In this document: piece by piece, positions 9,166 to 17,121 of the stretch
Numbering within the stretch: position 1 is the first letter of the stretch
Layout: each line of letters opens with the position of its first letter
Assembly: GCA_049599735.1 (NCBI GenBank)
Contig: JBMYOX010000003.1
Span: 41,003-105,002 of the forward strand
DNA: 64,000 nt
Source: Pontibacterium sp049599735
GTDB taxonomy: Bacteria; Pseudomonadota; Gammaproteobacteria; Pseudomonadales; Balneatricaceae
Direction: 5' to 3'
The notes under the pieces: generated by a model
Database searches by the model: none
Told to the model about the DNA's origin: nothing
Seen by the model: only the letters and a program-made list of their open reading frames with translations
Translations under genes and position numbers: made by a program

Positions 9166-10407
9166 GTGCAAACAAATATAGCAAGCCCCATAAAACACAG
9201 CCCGCAAGGAAAAGAAGCCGATGCCATTCTGCGTAAATGTGTTCATTGCGGTTTTTGCCTGGCAACCTGTCCAACCTATACCTTATCCGGCAATGAACTG
9301 GACAGCCCCCGTGGCCGGATTTATTTAATCAAAAAAATGCTGGAGGGCTACCCGGCTTCAGCCCGCACACAGAAACATCTGGATAGCTGCCTCAACTGCC
9401 GCGCCTGTGAAACCACCTGCCCTGCCAACGTTAAGTATCACCGTTTACTGGATATCGGCACCCAAATCGTTGAAGACACGGTACCCCGCCCGCTTGGCCA
9501 GAAAGCATTGCGCTACGCTGTTCTGAACATCCTGCCTTACCGTAACCGGTTCATAGCCGTTTTACGGGCAGCGCAGTCCATACAGGCTTTTTTACCCCGT
9601 AAACTCAAAGCCAAAATTCCAGCTAAGCAAACGGCAGGGCTCTGGCCACAACCGAGCCGACAGCGAAAAATGCTGGCCCTGGAAGGCTGCGTACAGCCAG
9701 GCATAGCACCGGACATTAATGCAGCGACTGCGCGGGTTTTGGATTACCTGGGAATCTCTCTGATTACTGCTGCCAATGCCGGTTGTTGTGGTGCAGTTAG
9801 CTACCATCTCCACCGACAGCAGGATGGCCTGGATTTTATGCGTCGCAATATAGATGCCTGGTGGCCTTACATAGAAGGTGGCTGTGAAGCCATTGTAATG
9901 ACCGCAAGCGGTTGTGGCACCACGGTCAAAGAATACGGTGAAATGCTAAAAAATGATCCGGCCTATGCTAAAAAAGCGGCACGGGTTTCATCCCTCACCC
10001 GAGATTTAGCTGAAGTCCTCAGCGCCGAACCGATAGAACGTCTCGGGCTAAAGCCTGACACGAGTCTGGCTTTTCAATGCCCTTGCTCCCTGCAACACGG
10101 ACAAAATCTGGCGGGCACAACCGAACAGTTGCTCACACGCCTGGGCTTTACTCTGAAACCCGTAACCGAAGCCCACGTATGCTGCGGCTCGGCAGGTACC
10201 TATTCTATTTTCCAGCCAGAACTGGCACAGGAATTACGTAACAAAAAGCTGAAGGCACTTAAAAAGTCTGCAGCAGAGGTCTTTGTCAGCGCCAACATCG
10301 GCTGCATGACACACCTTTCAGACGCAGAAGACACACAGGTTCAACACTGGATTCAGGTTGTCGATAAAGCCGTAACAAAATATCACACGGTTACAAGCCT
10401 AACCTGA
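9166..10407 (+). CDS. glcF: Glycolate oxidase iron-sulfur subunit GlcF
   Basis: Electron-transfer subunit carrying two [4Fe-4S] clusters and two CCG domains. First cluster ligands C25, C28, C31, C35 and second C75, C78, C81, C85 are intact; CCG motifs occur at GCCGAVSYH and CCGSAGTY. 413 residues, as in E. coli GlcF. The start is GTG at 9166, supported by the shared MQT N-terminus of E. coli GlcF; the Shine-Dalgarno is weak. Third gene of glcDEF, 27 bp after glcE. The usual glc partners glcG, glcB and glcA are not in this window. Confidence 0.95.
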   Translation: MQTNIASPIKHSPQGKEADAILRKCVHCGFCLATCPTYTLSGNELDSPRGRIYLIKKMLEGYPASARTQKHLDSCLNCRACETTCPANVKYHRLLDIGTQIVEDTVPRPLGQKALRYAVLNILPYRNRFIAVLRAAQSIQAFLPRKLKAKIPAKQTAGLWPQPSRQRKMLALEGCVQPGIAPDINAATARVLDYLGISLITAANAGCCGAVSYHLHRQQDGLDFMRRNIDAWWPYIEGGCEAIVMTASGCGTTVKEYGEMLKNDPAYAKKAARVSSLTRDLAEVLSAEPIERLGLKPDTSLAFQCPCSLQHGQNLAGTTEQLLTRLGFTLKPVTEAHVCCGSAGTYSIFQPELAQELRNKKLKALKKSAAEVFVSANIGCMTHLSDAEDTQVQHWIQVVDKAVTKYHTVTSLT

Positions 10408-10464
10408 TCCTTAAACCCAGGCCTTGCAAAATAAAGGCATAACAATAAAAAGAAGACCGCCCCT

Positions 10465-11490
10465 ATGAAACTAAAAAATCTGTTCAAAACAACTGCAACG
10501 TTTTCGCTGGGCATCGCCCTGTCCACCAGCGCGATGGCTGAAACCATTATGCGTGTTTCCAGCTGGTTACCCCCGACTCATCCTCAAAATGAAATTGTAC
10601 TGACTACCTGGGGGAAATGGATCGAGGAGGCAACTGAAGGCCGTGTCAAAATGAAAGTTGAGTACGGCATGGGTCATCCTAAAACCATGTTTGAGCTGGT
10701 TGAAGACGGCGTAGTCGATGCGAGCTGGAGTGTACACGGTTACGTGCCGGGTCGTTTTAAACTGACTGAATCTGTTGAGCTGCCCAACCTACAGGCCAAT
10801 GCAGAAGCCGCTTCTGTTGCCCTGTGGCGGGTGAGCCAAAAATATTACCAAAAAGCAAACGAGCATGAAGGCCTGGTTGTAGCGGCGCTGTTTACCCACG
10901 GCCCTGGTCAGATCCACCTGGCTGAACCGATTAAGTCACTGGCGGATATGAAAGGCCTTAAAATTCGCCTGGGCGGGGGTATTCAGACCCAAATAGGTAA
11001 GCGTATGGGAGTTACCGCAGTAGGTGCACCCGCACCGAAAGTTTACGAAATGATGCAGCAACGTGTTGTGGATGGTGTTTATATTCCTGTAGGCGAGCAG
11101 AAAACCCTGCGTCTTAACGAAGTAACCAAACAACTGGTACTGCTGCCTGGTGGTATGTATGTCACCAGTTTCTCTATGTTCCTGAACCCTGACTTCATGA
11201 ACGGCCTGGATAAGAAAGACCGTGATGCCATCCTGTCTGTTTCCGGTGAGAAACTTTCCGCGCTGGCAGGTCGTGCCTGGGATGGCGGTGATAAAAAAGG
11301 GCTGGCTGTAGCAAAAGAAGCAGGCGTAGACATTCTTGAAGTTAAGCCGGGTGAGCTTATGGACAGGGAATTCCAGGCGATGATTGTCGGTATGGATGCA
11401 GATTATCTCAAGCGTGTGGCTGACCGGGATGTCGATGCAGCTGCCGCCCTGAAAGAACTGCGTGAAATAGCCCGTAGCTATAAACCTTAA
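10465..11490 (+). CDS. TRAP-type transporter periplasmic solute-binding protein (DctP family), without adjacent membrane subunits
   Basis: Periplasmic ligand-binding component of a tripartite ATP-independent transporter, 341 residues. A signal peptide of about 25 residues ends in STSAMA. The DctP-type core is seen in SWLPPTHPQN, the helix LADMKGLKIRLGGG, and VVDGVYIPVGEQK, with family arginines at the carboxylate site (R162 in KIRLG is the probable one). It starts 57 bp after glcF and is followed by a strong terminator, so it is probably the last gene of the glc transcript. No DctQ or DctM gene is adjacent; the next gene is an unrelated exporter on the other strand. A carboxylate such as glycolate is a reasonable ligand, by context only. 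Confidence 0.88.
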   Translation: MKLKNLFKTTATFSLGIALSTSAMAETIMRVSSWLPPTHPQNEIVLTTWGKWIEEATEGRVKMKVEYGMGHPKTMFELVEDGVVDASWSVHGYVPGRFKLTESVELPNLQANAEAASVALWRVSQKYYQKANEHEGLVVAALFTHGPGQIHLAEPIKSLADMKGLKIRLGGGIQTQIGKRMGVTAVGAPAPKVYEMMQQRVVDGVYIPVGEQKTLRLNEVTKQLVLLPGGMYVTSFSMFLNPDFMNGLDKKDRDAILSVSGEKLSALAGRAWDGGDKKGLAVAKEAGVDILEVKPGELMDREFQAMIVGMDADYLKRVADRDVDAAAALKELREIARSYKP

Positions 11491-11520
11491 TACCCGTTTG
11501 TTGTAACTCAAACACCCGGT

Positions 11521-11550
11521 TCCACCGGACAACCTTGTCCGGTGGAGCAT
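11521..11550 (+). terminator. Terminator of the glcDEF-TRAP transcript
   Basis: Twelve-base-pair perfect stem TCCACCGGACAA / TTGTCCGGTGGA with a two-base loop, followed by a T-rich stretch (GCATTTTATTTT), 30 bases after the solute-binding protein stop. Confidence 0.85.
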
Positions 11551-11629
11551 TTTATTTTCCATTTCCCGCCACATCCGCTAAACACCACGCCCGTATCGGC
11601 TGACAGCCGCTGTTTAACTAACATTAAAC

Positions 11630-12751
11630 CTAACGCATCATGGCTACCATTGAACGAAAACGCGCCAGGGCGGCAAGAAAAAACAGAACGCCAATACCAC
11701 TGATCGCCAGAAAATCAGGCCAGACCACATCAAGGCCCGCCCCGCGATAAAGAATCGCCTGCGCAAAGCTGACAAAATGGGTAGTCGGCGCAGCCAGCAT
11801 AATAACCTGCACAACCTCAGGCATGCCTTCCCGCGGTGTCATGCCCCCTGACAGCAATAGCAAAGGGATAATCAGCAGAATCATCAGCAAACCAAACTGG
11901 GGCATGGAACGTGCCACAGTGCCCAAAAAAATGCCGATAGAAGTACTTGAAAACAGATGTAAGGCGGCACCGAATAAAAACAGCGGGATTGAGCCGGTAA
12001 CAGGCACCGATAACAAGCCCTGCACCACCAGATACAAAGACAATCCGGACGCCACCAGCACCACCAGCCCCATCGCCCAGACCTTCGCCAGCATAATTTC
12101 AAAAGGGCTGACAGGCATTACCAGTAAATGCTCGATAGTACCGTGTTCCCGCTCCCGGATCAGAGCCGCACCGGTCAGAATAATTGAGAGCATGGTGATG
12201 TTGTTGATAATCTCCATCACTCCCCCAAACCAAAGCCCCGTCAGGTTGGGGTTAAACGCAACCCGCACGGCCAGCTCAATCGGCAGCGCTGTGCTTTCCC
12301 GGTAACCTTTTACAAACTCGCTAACCTCAGCAGTGATAATGGTTTGGATATAGCTACCACCAATAAATGCCTGATTCATACGGGTGGCATCTATATTAAG
12401 CTGTACTTCAGGCTGTCTGCCTGCCCGCAGATCGCGCTCCAGCCCAAAGGGTATAACCAGCACAAAGGTATAACGCCCGGAATCCATACCGGCATCAATC
12501 TCGCTGGCGGTGATCCGTTCAGGTGTCTGGAAATAAGGTTTATAAAACGCATCCATAATACGCAATGAAAGTGCAGACTGGTCTTCGTCCACCACCGCAA
12601 TGGAGGCATTATGCATTTCCATAGAAGCGCCTGTAGCCGCCATATAAATAGCGCCGGAAAAAGCCCAGACAATCAGGATCAGCAGCACTTTGTCATAAGC
12701 CAGGCTGCGCAGTTCTTTTATGCCCAGCCGGATAACATTGCTCTTTTTCAT
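11630..12751 (-). CDS. ABC-2 type transporter permease (YhhJ-like)
   Basis: Membrane permease of an ABC exporter, 373 residues, with one N-terminal membrane segment (about 24-42), a large periplasmic domain and five hydrophobic segments from about residue 180 to the end, the ABC2_membrane_3 layout. The motif IREREHGTIEHLLVMPVSPFE is the usual cytoplasmic coupling element. Last gene of a three-gene operon, two bases after the RbbA-like gene. Substrate unknown; E. coli YhhJ is the comparable protein. Confidence 0.9.
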   Translation of the reverse strand: MKKSNVIRLGIKELRSLAYDKVLLILIVWAFSGAIYMAATGASMEMHNASIAVVDEDQSALSLRIMDAFYKPYFQTPERITASEIDAGMDSGRYTFVLVIPFGLERDLRAGRQPEVQLNIDATRMNQAFIGGSYIQTIITAEVSEFVKGYRESTALPIELAVRVAFNPNLTGLWFGGVMEIINNITMLSIILTGAALIREREHGTIEHLLVMPVSPFEIMLAKVWAMGLVVLVASGLSLYLVVQGLLSVPVTGSIPLFLFGAALHLFSSTSIGIFLGTVARSMPQFGLLMILLIIPLLLLSGGMTPREGMPEVVQVIMLAAPTTHFVSFAQAILYRGAGLDVVWPDFLAISGIGVLFFLAALARFRSMVAMMR

Positions 12752-12753
12752 GC

Positions 12754-15522
12754 TTACTTCCCCTGTTTTCTGAGCAGTAACAAACTCAGCAGTGTCAGCA
12801 CCGGTATAAAGGCCGCCAGACTCAGAAACTGACTATAAAGTTCAGCGAACGCCAGATCTTTAGTAAAAATTCCCCGACTGATAATCAGAAAATACGTTGT
12901 GGGAAAAAGCTGACCGATCAACGCACCGGCCCCCTCCAGCGAGGATACCGGTTCAGTCATGCCCGAAAACTGTACGGCAGGCAACATGGTTGCTATCGCC
13001 ACCCCCATCAGTGCGGCTATCTGCGTTTTAGTAAACGATGACATCAATAGACCCAGGCCGGTTGTTGCCGTCACATAAAGCAGGGCACCCACCGTCAGCG
13101 CCAGGAAGCTGCCTTTAAGCGGCACCGCAAACACAAAATTTGCCATCAGCACCAGACCAAAAAAACTGATCATACTGACGCCTATATAAGGCAGTTGTTT
13201 ACCCAGCAGAAATTCCAGCCGGGTGACCGGTGTGACATATAAATTCGTAATAGAACCCAGCTCTTTCTCACGCACCACACCCAGGGCCATCAGAATAGCC
13301 GGTATAAAGACCAGCAAAAGTGGGATCACCGCCGGCACCATCGCATAAATGCTTTTAAAATCCTGGTTATAGCGGTAGCGGGCTTCTATATCCACCAGAC
13401 TCAGCGAGGGCTGCACCCCGTATTGGCGAATCGAAAGACTAATCAGATAGTCATAATGCAGGCCCTGCACATAACCTTTAAGCGTTTCACCCCGAAACGG
13501 CATCGCACCATCAACCCAAACAGCAATTTCAGCCTCACGCCCGCGCTTCAGTGCTTTGCCAAACCCTGAGGGAATTTCAATTGCCAAACTCAGCTCTCCG
13601 GTACGCATACGCTGTTCCAGGGACTGACTGCTCAGAATAACGGGCTGCTCGATAAAATAGCGTGAACCGGCAATATTGCTGATATAGTCCCGACTCTCCG
13701 GGGTTTGATCTCTGTCCAGCACCGCAAAACGCAGATCTTCCACATCAAAACTAATGCCATAACCCAGGATTAACATCAGAAAAACCGAACCCAGTAATGC
13801 AAACATCATTAGTACCGGATCACGCCTGATTTCAAGTGTTTCACGGTGGGCATAACCCAGCAGCCGTATCAGACTGAAAGCAGATGTCAGGCCACGTTTT
13901 TTCTGGTGGGCAGCCGAACTGATCTCGTCAACGGGCACGGCTGGGGGCTTCGTTTTTGCCTCTATCAGAGCTGATACCCCTTCCGACTCAACAGCAGCTT
14001 CCAGATGTATGATAAACGCCTGTTCAAGGGTTTCGGCCCCGCAAGCCTGAGTGAGCGCCTCAGGTGTATCGTTAGCCAGTATTTTTCCCGCATGCATTAA
14101 GGAGATACGGTCACAGCGCTCGCCTTCATTCATAAAGTGCGTGGAAATAAAGATAGTCACACCCTGATTTCGGGACAAGTCGATTAACAGCTCCCAAAAC
14201 TGATCCCGGGCAACCGGATCAACTCCCGAGGTCGGCTCATCCAAAATTAACATCTCAGGTTCATGTACCACCGCAACTGCCAGAGACAATCGCTGACGGA
14301 TACCCAGAGGCAGCGCCACAGCCGCATCATCTTTATAAGCGGCCAGCCGAAAGCGCTCTATCAGCCAGGGGATACGTTGTGCAGCATGTTCAGCGGATAA
14401 GTGAAATAGCCGGGCATGCAGTTCTAGGTTTTGTAGCACCGTCAGCTCACCATAAAGCGAGAACGACTGGGACATATAACCCACCCGCTTTCGGGCATTG
14501 CGATCGCGGGCATTTACCCGATGGCCAAACAACCGGGCCTCACCTTCCGTCGGTGGCAGCAAGCCGGTCAGCATTTTCATCATAGTTGTTTTGCCACAAC
14601 CATTTGAACCCAGAAAACCAAAAATCTCACCCCGCCTGATGCTTAAACTGGCCTGATCAACGGCTGTAAAATCACCAAAGCGCTTGCTAAGCCCTTCGGC
14701 CTCTATCGCCACCGCCGCCTCTGAGTGATTAATTGGCGGCACGACTAATACCTGATGACTGGCCCGTTTCTCTTCAGGTAATAACTGAATAAAAGCCTCA
14801 TCTAGATTTGTGGTGCCGGTACTCTCCATAAGCTCAGCCGGGCTACCGGTTGCCAGCACAACCCCTTCATCCATCGCCGCCAGCCAGTCAAAGCGTTCCG
14901 CCTCTTCCATATAAGCCGTGGCTACCAGTACACTCATAGTCTCAGAACGTGCACGGATATGATCCACCAACTGCCAGAACTGACGCCTGGAAAGCGGGTC
15001 TACACCGGTTGTAGGCTCATCCAGAATCAACAAATCAGGATCGTGAATCAACGCACAACACAGGCCCAACTTCTGTTTCATGCCACCGGATAATTTACCC
15101 GCCGCCCGGTCCCTAAAACGGGTCAGGCCAGTACTGGCCAGCAATTCTTCAATACGCCATAGGCGCTCAGCCTGCGATAAGCCGAACAGGCGGCCAAAAA
15201 AGTCTATGTTTTCAAAGACAGACAGGGTGAGATACAGGTTTTTCCCCAGCCCCTGCGGCATATAAGCGATACAAGGTGCAACAGAGGAGCGAAAGTGAGT
15301 CTGGCCAATATTACCCCCCAGTACCTTAACCGTACCGGCCTGAATTTCCGTTGCCCCCGCAACCAGGCTCAGCAGTGTTGATTTGCCCACACCATCCGGG
15401 CCAATCAGCCCCACTACTTTTCCCTCTGGCATTAATAAGTCGGGAATATCCAGCACTAAAGCACCGGCATAACGGTGTGTCAGATCGCTAAGCCGGGCAA
15501 TACCTGTTACTAAAGGCTTCAT
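12754..15522 (-). CDS. rbbA: RbbA-like fusion: two ABC ATPase domains plus ABC-2 permease domain
   Basis: 922 residues, matching the architecture of E. coli RbbA/YhiH (about 911). Domain 1, about residues 8-250: Walker A GPDGVGKST, signature LSGGMKQKL, Walker B LLILDEPTTGVDP. Domain 2, about 280-505: Walker A GSNGCGKTT, signature region changed to LPLGIRQRL, Walker B MLILDEPTSGVDP. The C-terminal third is a permease with one segment near residue 570 and five from about 730 onward. RbbA was described as a ribosome-bound ATPase, but fused permease and flanking genes argue for an exporter. It overlaps the upstream fusion-protein gene by four bases (ATGA). Confidence 0.92.
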   Translation of the reverse strand: MKPLVTGIARLSDLTHRYAGALVLDIPDLLMPEGKVVGLIGPDGVGKSTLLSLVAGATEIQAGTVKVLGGNIGQTHFRSSVAPCIAYMPQGLGKNLYLTLSVFENIDFFGRLFGLSQAERLWRIEELLASTGLTRFRDRAAGKLSGGMKQKLGLCCALIHDPDLLILDEPTTGVDPLSRRQFWQLVDHIRARSETMSVLVATAYMEEAERFDWLAAMDEGVVLATGSPAELMESTGTTNLDEAFIQLLPEEKRASHQVLVVPPINHSEAAVAIEAEGLSKRFGDFTAVDQASLSIRRGEIFGFLGSNGCGKTTMMKMLTGLLPPTEGEARLFGHRVNARDRNARKRVGYMSQSFSLYGELTVLQNLELHARLFHLSAEHAAQRIPWLIERFRLAAYKDDAAVALPLGIRQRLSLAVAVVHEPEMLILDEPTSGVDPVARDQFWELLIDLSRNQGVTIFISTHFMNEGERCDRISLMHAGKILANDTPEALTQACGAETLEQAFIIHLEAAVESEGVSALIEAKTKPPAVPVDEISSAAHQKKRGLTSAFSLIRLLGYAHRETLEIRRDPVLMMFALLGSVFLMLILGYGISFDVEDLRFAVLDRDQTPESRDYISNIAGSRYFIEQPVILSSQSLEQRMRTGELSLAIEIPSGFGKALKRGREAEIAVWVDGAMPFRGETLKGYVQGLHYDYLISLSIRQYGVQPSLSLVDIEARYRYNQDFKSIYAMVPAVIPLLLVFIPAILMALGVVREKELGSITNLYVTPVTRLEFLLGKQLPYIGVSMISFFGLVLMANFVFAVPLKGSFLALTVGALLYVTATTGLGLLMSSFTKTQIAALMGVAIATMLPAVQFSGMTEPVSSLEGAGALIGQLFPTTYFLIISRGIFTKDLAFAELYSQFLSLAAFIPVLTLLSLLLLRKQGK

Positions 15523-16511
15523 TCTGGCAGCCTCACCTGCAGGGCTTCAGGCCAGTCATTCGTGGCAGACAGCCTTACATAAGCCACACCCCGCACCCCG
15601 GTTTTGACTTTTTCACTGTGTTTTTTTAACAGGGCCGGATCAATCTGAACCTTAACCCGAAACATCAGCTTCTCCCGCTCCATACGGGTTTCCACTTCTT
15701 TAGGCGTAAACTGGGCACGCGAGGCTACAAAAGAAACCTTCGCCGGAATCACCAGGTCAGGCAGCACATCAAATACAATACGTGCATCATCACCCACCAT
15801 AACCTGCCCCGCCTGACGGGTGGGCAAGAAAATACTCATATAAACCCGGGTCAGCTCCAGCAGAGTCAGCACTTTTCCCCCTGCGGCCATCACCTCGCCC
15901 GGCTCTGCCAGGCGATATAAAATACGGCCTGCAACCGGTGCCTGAAGGGTGCCATCGTTAATTTCAGCTTTAATACGCTCGGTACTGGCAACGGCCGCCT
16001 CAATCGCTGCGTCTGCCTCCAGCACACCCACACGAGCGGCCTGTAAAACCGCCTGTGCTACCTGCAGAGCGGTATTGGCCTGATCTGCTTTCTCTTTTGA
16101 AATCAGCGCCCTTTTAACCAGCACTTTCTTACGTTCATACTCCTTTTCAGCAAACCGCTTTTCACTTTTGCGCTGTGCGACTATCGCACTCGCATAGCTC
16201 CGGCTCGCCTGAGCACGCTTAAGCTGCGCCTGTGCCTCCCGTAACTGCGCCTGCAACTGCACAATATCCATCTGTGCCAGTACCTGACCGGCATCAACCA
16301 TCTGTCCTTCACTGGCAATAACTGCTGCTAATCGTCCCGGGCTTTTGGTCGCTATATCAATTTCTGTAGCTTCAATACGCCCGTTACCAGATGCAAAGCC
16401 CATCGGTAAAGCTGCAGGCTGTAACTGCTGCCAAACGTAAGCAGCCACGGCACAACCAATCACCAGCAGCAAGCCAATCACTGTATTTGAGATCCGTTTT
16501 CCCGCCATCAC
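15519..16511 (-). CDS. HlyD-family periplasmic membrane fusion protein (YhiI-like)
   Basis: Links an inner-membrane exporter to the outer membrane. 330 residues: an N-terminal membrane anchor (about 8-30), a first half-lipoyl segment (EIDIATKSPGRLAAVIASEGQMVDAGQ), a coiled-coil hairpin about 80-185 rich in A, Q, K and R, a second half-lipoyl segment (DGTLQAPVAGRILYRLAEPGEVM) and beta-barrel end. First gene of the operon with the RbbA-like and YhhJ-like genes, the order known from E. coli yhiI-rbbA-yhhJ. AAAGGG precedes the ATG at 16511 by eight bases. Confidence 0.92.
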   Translation of the reverse strand: MMAGKRISNTVIGLLLVIGCAVAAYVWQQLQPAALPMGFASGNGRIEATEIDIATKSPGRLAAVIASEGQMVDAGQVLAQMDIVQLQAQLREAQAQLKRAQASRSYASAIVAQRKSEKRFAEKEYERKKVLVKRALISKEKADQANTALQVAQAVLQAARVGVLEADAAIEAAVASTERIKAEINDGTLQAPVAGRILYRLAEPGEVMAAGGKVLTLLELTRVYMSIFLPTRQAGQVMVGDDARIVFDVLPDLVIPAKVSFVASRAQFTPKEVETRMEREKLMFRVKVQIDPALLKKHSEKVKTGVRGVAYVRLSATNDWPEALQVRLPE

Positions 16512-16821
16512 AATTTCCCTTTAACAAACCCGGCTAATACAAAAAGCCCGTCCTCCACAAGCCCTGAGCCGGATAAAAACAGGCTCAGGTATCACATTAA
16601 GCGTAGTAAAAAGCACCACCGTATTTTGGTAAGGCTTCTGAAAATCACTGAAAAAGAAGAGCAGATCTGCATCAATATTCATTGAAAGATGACGCAGATC
16701 AGGAAGAACTGACCAAAACCACTTCTCTTAATCTGCAAAATAGCCCGGTCAGGGGTCTGTAATAGGTATTGTCTATACTGCCCGATGAAGCAATACCATG
16801 ACTTGATTGAGGATCAACAAG
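16512..16821. promoter_or_regulatory. Divergent promoter region between the exporter operon and the lipoprotein gene
   Basis: No gene in this stretch. A stem-loop at 16563-16589 (CCTGAGCC / GGCTCAGG, 11-base loop) lies about 50 bp upstream of the exporter operon and would be in its leader or operator. A TATACT hexamer at 16774-16779 is a plausible -10 for the lipoprotein gene, about 43 bases upstream of its start; I see no matching -35. Confidence 0.4.
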
Positions 16822-17082
16822 ATGAAACTTTCATACATACTGATTCCCCTGCTTGCCGCTGTCCTGATGACCGGCTGCGCCAGCACCAGCATGACGGAAA
16901 TGCAATCACTGCAGGATATGGCGCAGCAGGCGATGGATAAAGCAGAGGCGGCTGACGCTAAGGCTCAATTAGCACTGGATCGGGCAAGCGATGCATCCGA
17001 GGCGGCACAAAAGGCACAAGCCTGCTGCGAAGCTAATACACAACGTATCAACCGGGCGTTCGAGGCGTCTATGCAAAAATAG
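16822..17082 (+). CDS. Lpp/OprI-type alanine-rich outer-membrane lipoprotein
   Basis: Small abundant-type lipoprotein of 86 residues. The signal sequence ends in a lipobox LMTGC with the lipidated cysteine at residue 19. The mature part is a short alanine-rich heptad helix (DKAEAADAKAQLALDRA...) as in the alanine-zipper OprI/Lpp family, ending in lysine (SMQK), the residue that Lpp uses for covalent linkage to peptidoglycan. Two adjacent cysteines (KAQACCEAN) near the C-terminus are unusual compared with E. coli Lpp. AGGA eight bases upstream supports the ATG at 16822 over the in-frame TTG at 16807. It converges on an L,D-transpeptidase gene, the enzyme type that attaches Lpp. Confidence 0.85.
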   Translation: MKLSYILIPLLAAVLMTGCASTSMTEMQSLQDMAQQAMDKAEAADAKAQLALDRASDASEAAQKAQACCEANTQRINRAFEASMQK

Positions 17083-17092
17083 ATTCAGTCCG

Positions 17093-17121
17093 GCAACCCT
17101 GATCATTTTGGTCAGGGTTGC
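17093..17121. terminator. Hairpin between convergent lipoprotein and L,D-transpeptidase genes
   Basis: Perfect ten-base stem GCAACCCTGA / TCAGGGTTGC with a nine-base loop. It lies just after the lipoprotein stop and contains the last codons of the opposing gene. A strong U-run is missing on both strands, so termination efficiency is uncertain. Confidence 0.5.

Noticed and set aside
11597..11609. CGGCTGACAGCCG hairpin just downstream of the exporter operon, as its terminator
   Set aside because: On the minus strand there is no U-run after the stem, so no termination signal is supported.
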